This document shows positions 1-5,827 of a stretch of DNA of 11,566 nucleotides, one piece after another. The stretch is from NCBI GenBank assembly GCA_004525465.1, contig SPCN01000049.1, positions 1-11,566 of the forward strand, read 5' to 3'. Within the stretch, counting starts at the first letter, position 1. Each line of letters starts with the position of its first letter. The position numbers and the translations under genes were made by a program. The notes beneath the pieces are model-generated. The model saw only the letters and a program-made list of their open reading frames with translations. It did no database searches and had not been told where the DNA came from. Source of the DNA: Chrysiogenales bacterium (GTDB taxonomy: Bacteria; Acidobacteriota; Aminicenantia; UBA2199).

Positions 1-1916
1 CGCCGCTGCAGGGCGGTGAACAGCATCAGCCCCTGGGTGACGGGCACGCGGTAATCGTTCTCACCGTGCACGACCAGCATGGGTATCTTGAACTTGTCGA
101 CGTAGTTGGCCGGGTTCCACTTTTCATATAGGGCGCTTTCCCAGGGGACGCCGCCGTACTCCCATTCCTCAAACCACAGTTCCTCGGTGGCATAGTACAT
201 GCTGCGCGAATCGAAGATGCCGTCGTGGGAGACCAGGCAGCGGAAGGGATATTTGAACTCGTCGCTGTGGCCGGCCATCCAGTTGAGCATGAAGCCGCCG
301 TAGGAGGCGCCGGCGGCCACGATCTTGTCGCGGTCGATGAAGGGAAAATTTTCCACCAGGTACTGCTGGCCCTTGACCAGGTCGACGAAGGGCGCGCCGC
401 CCCAGTCGCCGGAGATCGAATCGGTGAAGGCCTGTCCATAACCGGTGCTGCCGTGGAAGTTGATCGCCGCCACCACGTAGCCGGGAGAAGCGAACAGGCT
501 GTGGTTCCAGCGGTAATGAAAGTCATCGGTCCAGGCGCCCTGGGGGCCGCCGTGAACCAAAAACACCAGCGGATATTTTTTGTTGGCATCGAAGAAAGGC
601 GGCTTGAGAAGCATGCCTTCGACCATTTCATCTTTGGCGCCCTGGAAGCGGAATATCTCGGCCCGATTCATCTGCACGTCTTTGAAGACCTCACTGTTGA
701 AGCGGGTCAACTGTGTCTGCCGCCGCCGGCGCAGGTCGTATTTGAAAATTTCCTGGGGCATGGCCACGGTCTGGGCCAGGTAGACCAGGGATTTGCCGTC
801 GGGTGTCAGGCGCAGGGAATTAGCGTTGATAACCGCAACGATCTTTTCGATCTTTTTGGAGGCTATGTGCAGCTTGAAGATCGGCTCATAGATGCTTTGC
901 GAAGCGATGAAATAAATTGTTTTCTCATCGGCGCTGAACACGAAGGAGGCAATGGTGTCGGGAAAGGCCGCGGTGAGGTTCTGCCCCGCCCCGGTTTTCA
1001 GGTTGTAGAGGATGATGTCTTTTTTGTCGGCTTCGAAGCCGGGCCGGCGCATGGACAGGTAGGCCAGATACCGGCTCTTGGGAGAAAAGACGGGATTGGC
1101 GTCGCCGCCCAAATTGGCGGAGCTTACATTCTTTTCATGGCCGCTGCGCAGGTCGCGCAGATAGACGTCGTTGTTGGTGGAAATCGCCACCACCGGGTCG
1201 GTGTTCTTCACGAAGGCGAACCAATTGCCATCGCCGGAAAAAAGGTAATCCTGGCTGCCGCCCAGGTCCAGCGGCGGGGTGTCGAACTCGCCCGGGGTCA
1301 GGTCGGTGAATTCGGAGGTGCCGGGTTGGTGCAGAAAGACATGGCTGCGCAGGCCGTCGCGCCAGGAATCCCAGACCCGAAACATCAGTCCGGTCAGTAA
1401 TTTGGCTTTGATATTGGAAGCCGCGGCCTCTTTCTCCATGGCCACGGCTGCGGCGAAACTTTCGGCCCGCGGGTCGACATCTTTGGCAAAGGCGATGTTT
1501 TTTTCGTCGCTTGACCAGATGAAGTCGCTGACGCCGCCGGCAACGGTAGTCAGCGCCTTGACTTGGCCGGAATTTTTCAGATCAAGCGCAAAGAGCTGCG
1601 GGTCACCATCACGGCTGGAAACGAAGGTCAAGAGGCCCGATCTCATGAAGCGGGGATGGGAATGGTTGCCCTTGCCTTCGGTCAATTTCAGCAAGCTTTG
1701 CCCTTGCAGGTCCGCAGCATAGAGGTGGGTCTGGTAGGTGTTGGCGGCGATGTCCGGGGTTTTTACCGCGAAAACGACCCACTTGCCGTCGGGCGAGACG
1801 GTCGGGGATGAAAGGCGGCCGGCCGCGAACATGTCTTCAAAAGTCAGGGCTCTTTTTTGGCTCCAGAGCGAGGCGCTCAGGAACAGGCATAAAACAAAGA
1901 TTGAAATTTTCTTCAT
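1..1916 (-). CDS. Exported S9-family prolyl oligopeptidase / acylaminoacyl peptidase, C-terminus cut by window edge
   Basis: This is a serine peptidase of family S9 (DPP-IV / acylaminoacyl-peptidase group) that probably cleaves short peptides in the periplasm. 638 codons are visible without a stop. The start ATG at 1916 has GGAG seven bases upstream. Residues 1-20 form a signal peptide (MKKISIFVLCLFLSASLWSQ). Residues of about 25-400 carry beta-propeller blade repeats of the TolB/WD type, for example PTVSPDGKWVVF, NPVFSPKSRYLAY and SLRLTPDGKSLVY. The alpha/beta-hydrolase domain follows, with the oxyanion-side motif HGGP at 455-458, the nucleophile motif GASYGG with Ser538, and the acid in HGENDYRVP at Asp621. 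The catalytic His, usually some 30 residues further on, lies beyond the left edge, so an intact triad cannot be confirmed. I found no convincing promoter in the 82 bases between its start and the hairpin at 1999-2029. The exact subfamily (S9C or related) is inferred from motif style. Confidence 0.93.
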   Translation of the reverse strand, partial: MKKISIFVLCLFLSASLWSQKRALTFEDMFAAGRLSSPTVSPDGKWVVFAVKTPDIAANTYQTHLYAADLQGQSLLKLTEGKGNHSHPRFMRSGLLTFVSSRDGDPQLFALDLKNSGQVKALTTVAGGVSDFIWSSDEKNIAFAKDVDPRAESFAAAVAMEKEAAASNIKAKLLTGLMFRVWDSWRDGLRSHVFLHQPGTSEFTDLTPGEFDTPPLDLGGSQDYLFSGDGNWFAFVKNTDPVVAISTNNDVYLRDLRSGHEKNVSSANLGGDANPVFSPKSRYLAYLSMRRPGFEADKKDIILYNLKTGAGQNLTAAFPDTIASFVFSADEKTIYFIASQSIYEPIFKLHIASKKIEKIVAVINANSLRLTPDGKSLVYLAQTVAMPQEIFKYDLRRRRQTQLTRFNSEVFKDVQMNRAEIFRFQGAKDEMVEGMLLKPPFFDANKKYPLVFLVHGGPQGAWTDDFHYRWNHSLFASPGYVVAAINFHGSTGYGQAFTDSISGDWGGAPFVDLVKGQQYLVENFPFIDRDKIVAAGASYGGFMLNWMAGHSDEFKYPFRCLVSHDGIFDSRSMYYATEELWFEEWEYGGVPWESALYEKWNPANYVDKFKIPMLVVHGENDYRVPVTQGLMLFTALQR

Positions 1917-1998
1917 TTTGGATCTCCATGCTGGATTTTTATTTGAGTAGATCGAAAAATTGAACCGGAAATTACGTTCATGATTGAAAGAAAGACTA

Positions 1999-2029
1999 GC
2001 CGCGGGAGCCGCTTGCCGGCTCCCGCGGC
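1999..2029 (-). terminator. Strong hairpin, likely terminator of the lipoprotein gene
   Basis: A perfect 13-bp stem (1999-2011 against 2017-2029, GC-rich, arm gccgcgggagccg) with a 5-nt loop lies 30 bases past the stop of the lipoprotein gene. On the minus strand it is followed by an imperfect U-rich run (tagtctttcttt). On the plus strand it is followed by five T, but no plus-strand gene ends here. It most likely separates the lipoprotein transcript from the S9 peptidase gene. Confidence 0.7.
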
Positions 2030-2059
2030 CAATTTTTATGGGGGGATTAATAAATAAGC

Positions 2060-2755
2060 TTAATTCCCTTGTTCAAAATCTTCTTTGGGCAGGATTTTTA
2101 AAATGATGTAGCGATTGGAAAACACCTTTTTGGTAACGGGATTGATCAACTCGTATTTTCTAAGCAGGAAAATATATTCCTTTTCGCCGTCGGCTGTGGT
2201 GATCTTGACGTTGGCTTTGGCGCTGATGGCTTTGCCGGCAAAAAGTTCCTGGTTCTGTTCGATGTTGGTGGACAGGGTGACCATTTTCTTTTCGTTTTCG
2301 ACTTGGGTCTTCATCTGGGTATAATCCATCTGGTCCCGCTTGTAGTTGGCGGTTTCAGTTTCCACTTCTATTTCCACATCGGCGATTTGCTTCTGCAACT
2401 CGGCTTTCTGTCTGCTGCCGCGGGTTTCGCCCAATTTGGTCTTTAACTGGTCCAGGGCGTCTTTTTTGTCTTTAACCAAAAGAATCTGGGTATCTTTCTT
2501 TTTCTTGACATCAGCCATTTCTTTGATCAATTGCGGCAGGATGAGGTCTTTAGTCTCCGGTGCTTCACTTGAAACCAGTTCCCAGGATTTGAATTCCAGC
2601 GAAACAGGCTCAGCGGCCATGGCCGCCATGGTGTCCCTGTCCTTGGCCTTCATGGACTGGAAATATTTGGAGATCGTGATCTCCTCGGGTTTTTGACAGG
2701 ATGTGGTAATCATGATCAAAAAAATTAAAGCGATCAAAACCAGTACTTTTTTCAT
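2060..2755 (-). CDS. Lipoprotein of unknown function with central coiled coil
   Basis: 231 residues. A lipoprotein signal peptide is clear: a Lys-Lys start, a hydrophobic core at 4-16 and the lipobox TTSC with acceptor Cys20. The next residues are QKPEE, with no Asp at +2, so outer-membrane sorting is possible by E. coli rules. Residues 26-65 (SKYFQSMKAKDRDTMAAMAA and following) look like the start of an NTF2-like or DUF4878-like alpha+beta fold. Residues of about 75-160 are highly charged and Lys/Glu/Gln-rich, with heptad-like spacing, and are predicted to be coiled coil. Residues 176-225 return to beta-rich sequence (ANVKITTADGEKEYIFLLRK). The arrangement suggests one fold interrupted by a helical hairpin, which is inference. 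AGGAGG (plus positions 2761-2766) sits five bases before the ATG and supports this start. The gene has its own promoter and terminator, so it appears to be monocistronic. I do not recognise a named family. Confidence 0.85.
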   Translation of the reverse strand: MKKVLVLIALIFLIMITTSCQKPEEITISKYFQSMKAKDRDTMAAMAAEPVSLEFKSWELVSSEAPETKDLILPQLIKEMADVKKKKDTQILLVKDKKDALDQLKTKLGETRGSRQKAELQKQIADVEIEVETETANYKRDQMDYTQMKTQVENEKKMVTLSTNIEQNQELFAGKAISAKANVKITTADGEKEYIFLLRKYELINPVTKKVFSNRYIILKILPKEDFEQGN

Positions 2756-2855
2756 GCATTCCTCCTACTAAATTTTATGAATTGTTCTGGAGACATGGAA
2801 ATATTTTTTCTATGCCCTTTTTGCCTTGCGCAGTACGTTATACTCATATTCATGA

Positions 2856-2884
2856 ATTATAAGTAATTAAAAAATTAAAATCAA
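2856..2884 (-). promoter_or_regulatory. Sigma70-like promoter for the lipoprotein gene
   Basis: On the minus strand TTGATT (2884-2879), a 17-base AT-rich spacer and a perfect TATAAT (2861-2856). Transcription would start near 2849 and leave a leader of about 93 bases before the ATG at 2755. No convincing RNA structure was seen in that leader. Confidence 0.65.
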
Positions 2885-2904
2885 GACACTTTATAAATTT
2901 AATC

Positions 2905-2934
2905 AAAAAAACGGCTGGAGGTGGGAAAGTGCCG
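2905..2934 (-). terminator. Possible weak terminator after the M23 peptidase gene
   Basis: Just past the M23 stop codon the minus strand reads a short CGGC/GCCG stem (2934-2931 with 2915-2912) enclosing 15 bases, then seven T. The U-run is good but the 4-bp stem is poor, so this is only a tentative call. Confidence 0.3.
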
Positions 2935-2940
2935 GATCGC

Positions 2941-3879
2941 TTACTGGCTATCCAGGATAAAATCGGTGGGATTCAGCGGTTTGTCGAAATAGCGGACTTC
3001 GTAGTGCAGGTGGGGGCCGTTGCTTCTCCCAGTGGTTCCGACGTTGCCGATGACGTCATAGCGATGGACGCGTTGGCCTTCACGGACGTTGAATCCCGAA
3101 AGATGGCCGTAGCGGGTGACATAGCCGAAACCATGGTCAATGATGATCATCTTGCCATAATATTCTTTTGGTTCGGCCACCAGGACCACACCATCGGCCG
3201 GGGCGATGATCTTGTTACCCAGCTGGGTGGCGATATCGATGGCGTAGTGAAATTCATAACGTCCGGTGAAAGGATGGACCCGGTTGCCGAAGACGCCGGA
3301 AATGTAACCGCGCGTTGGCCAGATGACCGGAGTGGCGGCAAGCTGAAGCTTTTGCTGGTTGACGAACTTCTCCACGGATTTGAGCGAATCTTCTATTTTT
3401 TGAGCTTTGTCCCTTATGTCCGCGGCTTTGGGGGCCGTGTCTTTTTGCAGCAGGGACTGGGGAGCGGGGAGCGCTCCCGGCGTGCTCAAAAAATTACTGC
3501 CGGCATTGCCGAATTCGGGACCGCCGCTGCCCACTTCTTTGAGCGCCAGGGGCGAGGTCAGTCCGGTGGCCACCATGATCCTTTCCTTGTAGATCTCCAT
3601 GTTCTTGAGGCGCTCATTGAGAACCTCGATGGTGGAAGACAATTCGCTTATTTTTTGCCGTTTGTCCTTGGCGTCAAACTCGAGGCGCTTCATTTTTTGC
3701 TTGTCCAGGGTCATGGTCAAGTAATGGAAAATGATGAAGCCGAAGAATAAGAGCAGGAAGGAGAAAGCCAGAACGGCATTTTTGATCAATTTTGAAGAAA
3801 CTGTGAATTCCTTGTTGGATGCTGTGGCGTCGGAAACGATTATCACCGAATAGTTACGGGTATGTTTGGCGGTTTTCAT
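2941..3879 (-). CDS. Membrane-anchored M23 (LytM-type) zinc metallopeptidase
   Basis: 312 residues from the ATG at 3879. M23 enzymes are peptidoglycan endopeptidases, or act as amidase activators when the zinc site is lost. Residues 1-34 are a short, polar, presumably cytoplasmic tail (VIIVSDATASNKEFTVSSK). Residues 35-54 are one transmembrane helix, 58-97 a coiled coil, then a Pro/Gly/Ala-rich linker, and from about 192 the M23 domain. The zinc and catalytic residues are all present: His211 and Asp215 in HYAID, His259 in YGHLSG, and His290 and His292 in HLHYEV. An active enzyme anchored in the inner membrane and facing the wall is therefore likely. A longer reading frame reaches a TTG at 3933, but that TTG is the -35 box of a good promoter, so the ATG at 3879 is preferred despite a weak Shine-Dalgarno site. 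Confidence 0.93.
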   Translation of the reverse strand: MKTAKHTRNYSVIIVSDATASNKEFTVSSKLIKNAVLAFSFLLLFFGFIIFHYLTMTLDKQKMKRLEFDAKDKRQKISELSSTIEVLNERLKNMEIYKERIMVATGLTSPLALKEVGSGGPEFGNAGSNFLSTPGALPAPQSLLQKDTAPKAADIRDKAQKIEDSLKSVEKFVNQQKLQLAATPVIWPTRGYISGVFGNRVHPFTGRYEFHYAIDIATQLGNKIIAPADGVVLVAEPKEYYGKMIIIDHGFGYVTRYGHLSGFNVREGQRVHRYDVIGNVGTTGRSNGPHLHYEVRYFDKPLNPTDFILDSQ

Positions 3880-3904
3880 TGCTATTTGTTTATCGGGTAT
3901 TTTG

Positions 3905-3933
3905 ATTGTAGAACAAGCGGTTGGTTTTGTCAA
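3905..3933 (-). promoter_or_regulatory. Near-consensus sigma70-like promoter for the M23 peptidase gene
   Basis: Minus strand: TTGACA (3933-3928), exactly 17 bases, TACAAT (3910-3905). Transcription would start near 3898, about 19 bases before the ATG at 3879. The promoter fills the 66-base gap after the B12-binding gene, which argues for independent expression. The 12-base palindrome caaccatggttg (3931-3942) overlaps the -35 box and could be an operator. Confidence 0.75.
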
Positions 3934-3945
3934 CCATGGTTGCCT

Positions 3946-4338
3946 TCATTGCCCGACAATTTCCCTGACCTTGCCGGCGATGTGTTCCAGGGGCGTTCCG
4001 GGAGGGAAAACTTCCTGGATGCCGATTCTTGCCAATTCCGGCATGTCGGCGCCGGGGATGATGCCGCCCAAAAACATCGGAGGTGGAGGGATTTTCTTTT
4101 CCATGTAAACCGCCATGATCTTTTTGCACAGCTGCAGGTGGGCGCCGGAAAGGATGCTCAGGCCGATGATGGAGACGTCTTCCTGGATCGCCGTGTTGAC
4201 GATGGTTTCGGGGGATTGGCGCAGCCCGGTGTATATGACTTCCATACCCGCATCGCGAAGATACCTGGCCACGATTTTGGCGCCGCGGTCATGCCCGTCC
4301 AAACCGGGTTTGGCGATCAGGACTTTTATTCTGTGCAT
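3946..4338 (-). CDS. Stand-alone cobalamin-binding subunit of methylmalonyl-CoA-type mutase (mcmA2-like)
   Basis: 130 residues, the size of a single B12-binding Rossmann-like domain. It carries the base-off/His-on signature: DGHDRG at 14-19 with His16 as the lower axial cobalt ligand, SIL at 61-63, and GG at 91-92 in FLGGIIPGAD. The N-terminal IKVLIAKPGLDGHDRGAK is typical of the C-terminal domain or small subunit of methylmalonyl-CoA mutase, which interconverts succinyl-CoA and methylmalonyl-CoA. The catalytic large subunit is not in the window and must lie elsewhere. Sister acyl-CoA mutases (isobutyryl-CoA, ethylmalonyl-CoA) use similar subunits, so the exact substrate is not certain. There is no clear Shine-Dalgarno site, and the predicted promoter puts the transcript start only a few bases before the ATG. 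The gene is divergent from the receiver-domain gene. Confidence 0.93.
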   Translation of the reverse strand: MHRIKVLIAKPGLDGHDRGAKIVARYLRDAGMEVIYTGLRQSPETIVNTAIQEDVSIIGLSILSGAHLQLCKKIMAVYMEKKIPPPPMFLGGIIPGADMPELARIGIQEVFPPGTPLEHIAGKVREIVGQ

Positions 4339-4348
4339 GATGGGATTA

Positions 4349-4376
4349 ATTTTATATAAAAAAAATTAAAAGTCAA
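4349..4376 (-). promoter_or_regulatory. Probable promoter of the B12-binding subunit gene
   Basis: Minus strand: TTGACT (4376-4371), a 16-base AT-rich spacer, TAAAAT (4354-4349). A start near 4342 would give a leader of about 4 bases, which is close to leaderless and agrees with the absence of a Shine-Dalgarno site. The alternative -10 TATAAA would need a 14-base spacer. Confidence 0.5.
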
Positions 4377-4385
4377 TATTTTAAC

Positions 4386-4415
4386 TTGACATTGCCGTTG
4401 AAAAAGTGATAGAAA
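4386..4415 (+). promoter_or_regulatory. Probable promoter of the receiver-valS-birA unit
   Basis: A perfect TTGACA (4386-4391), then 18 bases, then TAGAAA (4410-4415), a 4-of-6 match. Transcription would begin near 4422. It points away from the promoter of the B12-binding gene, and the two -35 boxes are only 9 bases apart. Confidence 0.45.
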
Positions 4416-4444
4416 TTACCGTAGACAAAAGACGGATAAGGTTT

Positions 4445-4450
4445 AGGAGG
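4445..4450 (+). promoter_or_regulatory. Shine-Dalgarno site that fixes the receiver gene start
   Basis: AGGAGG followed by six bases (accaga) and ATG at 4457. This favours a 448-residue protein over the in-frame GTG at 4406, which would add 17 basic residues with no receiver-domain homology and would begin upstream of the predicted transcript start. Confidence 0.8.
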
Positions 4451-4456
4451 ACCAGA

Positions 4457-5803
4457 ATGAATAAAAAAGCGATTGTTCTGGCTGATAATAGTTACACGAT
4501 CCGCCGGATTGTCGAATTATCATTTTCAGAAATTGAAAATATAGAAGTGCGCAGTTTTGAGAACGGATCCGGAATTAAGGAAAAATTGCTGCAATTGAAA
4601 CCCGCCGTGGTGATCGTGGATATCAAATTGCCTGAGACCAACGGCTATGATATTTGCCGTTTCATCAACGACACCCCCACTTTGAATCAATGCCGGGTTT
4701 TTTTAATGAAGGGCAGTTTCGAACCGGTCGATAACGAAATGATCAAAAACCTCAAATATGAGGATATTGTCACCAAGCCTTTTGATTCCAATGCCCTGGT
4801 CAGTGCGGTCATGAAGATCGTCAATGGGGAAGAAATAAAAGTACCCAGCAAAGTTGCCGGGGCCGGGCCCAGTTCCTTTCCGGAAGATTTCCCCGAAATC
4901 GAACCCAACGCCCCTGACAGCGAAGATATCAGCTTTTCAGACATTCGCGGCGAAATGGAAGCGCAGCTTCCTGCGGATCGCCCTACAGCCAGGAACCAGG
5001 TCCTGGAGCGGGATGAAGTGCTGCCTTCCGAAGAGATCACCCAGGGGACACAGCCCCTCAAAGATAACCTGATGCCGATTGAAAGTGAAGAAAACATCAA
5101 GAATCCCTTCGAAGAGGAACCAGCTTTTGAAGAAATAAACGCCGCGAATTCGGGGACTGCCGCTTCGATAGCTCCTGAATTTGATACGAAATCCGTGCTC
5201 AAAACTCCGCAGGTCGACACTCAAACCAAAGACGCATCCGATGAATTTCATGAACGGTTTCTTGAAATTGCCAAGGAAGACACTTCCGAGGATCTGCTTA
5301 AAGCATCATTGGAATCGTCGCAAATGCCCGATAGTGATGATCTGCAGTTCCCCAGCGATCAGAAAGATGATAAATTGATGGAAAGCGGGGAAAAAATCGC
5401 GCTGGAATTTGACAAGAGTGAACTGAATTCTCCAGCGAAAACCATCTATGCCAGCCCGGACAGCATCATCGATCTCATGGTCCCCGGCCAAAAGCCGGAA
5501 AAAGATTCGAAGCTTTTTGAGGACAAGGTTTTTGAAAAGGAGACGGTTGTCAAAAAGGCGCAGCCAGAGGCAAGCTCGCCCGAGGCTGAATTGGAAAAAC
5601 TGGTTAAAATGCCCAAAAAAGAGACCAGGCTCGAGGCTGAAGCACCGTTGCCGGAAAAATTGGCAATGACCGGAAAACTCGAAGAAAAGTTAAGCCTGAC
5701 AATCAAAGAGCTGCTTTGGGAGATCGTTCCTCCCTTGGCCGAAAAGATCATTAAAGACGAAATAGATAAAATCAAATCCGATCTGAGCAAAAGCGGCTTG
5801 TAA
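4457..5803 (+). CDS. Response-regulator receiver protein with long acidic linker and PopZ-like C-terminal helices
   Basis: 448 residues. Residues 4-120 are a CheY-like receiver domain: Asp10 of the acidic pocket (its partner is Asn11), phospho-acceptor Asp55 in VIVDIKLP, and Lys107 in TKPFD. The position of the usual switch Thr/Ser appears to be Lys85 in FLMKGSFEP, so signalling may be non-canonical. Residues of about 125-400 have low complexity, rich in Glu, Asp, Lys, Ser and Pro with no visible fold, probably disordered. Residues 413-448 form a conserved-looking amphipathic helical tail (IKELLWEIVPPLAEKIIKDE) with a Trp and a Pro-Pro break. It resembles the C-terminal oligomerisation segment of PopZ-type (DUF2497) proteins, and similar tails are remembered from deltaproteobacterial receiver proteins. 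No DNA-binding or enzymatic output domain is present, so the output is probably protein interaction. It is followed 24 bases later by valS with no terminator between. Confidence 0.88.
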   Translation: MNKKAIVLADNSYTIRRIVELSFSEIENIEVRSFENGSGIKEKLLQLKPAVVIVDIKLPETNGYDICRFINDTPTLNQCRVFLMKGSFEPVDNEMIKNLKYEDIVTKPFDSNALVSAVMKIVNGEEIKVPSKVAGAGPSSFPEDFPEIEPNAPDSEDISFSDIRGEMEAQLPADRPTARNQVLERDEVLPSEEITQGTQPLKDNLMPIESEENIKNPFEEEPAFEEINAANSGTAASIAPEFDTKSVLKTPQVDTQTKDASDEFHERFLEIAKEDTSEDLLKASLESSQMPDSDDLQFPSDQKDDKLMESGEKIALEFDKSELNSPAKTIYASPDSIIDLMVPGQKPEKDSKLFEDKVFEKETVVKKAQPEASSPEAELEKLVKMPKKETRLEAEAPLPEKLAMTGKLEEKLSLTIKELLWEIVPPLAEKIIKDEIDKIKSDLSKSGL

Positions 5804-5827
5804 TTTTTTCTTTGGAGTTTTAACCAA

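Noticed and set aside
225..1400. 391-codon plus-strand open frame
   Set aside because: It lies wholly antisense to the S9 peptidase gene, whose frame shows a signal peptide, propeller repeats and hydrolase motifs. The plus-strand translation is low in known motifs and reflects GC-biased codons.
1917..1998. Promoter for the S9 peptidase gene
   Set aside because: Only poor matches to -35 and -10 boxes with unsuitable spacing were found in these 82 bases.
2929..3750. 273-codon plus-strand open frame over the M23 gene
   Set aside because: It is a shadow of the M23 peptidase frame, which has a promoter, a membrane segment and intact zinc ligands.
4406..4456. N-terminal extension of the receiver protein from GTG 4406
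   Set aside because: AGGAGG at the correct distance supports the ATG at 4457, and the extension overlaps the predicted promoter.
5804..5827. T-box or attenuator before valS
   Set aside because: Only 24 bases separate the receiver gene stop from the valS start; no specifier stem or antiterminator can fit.
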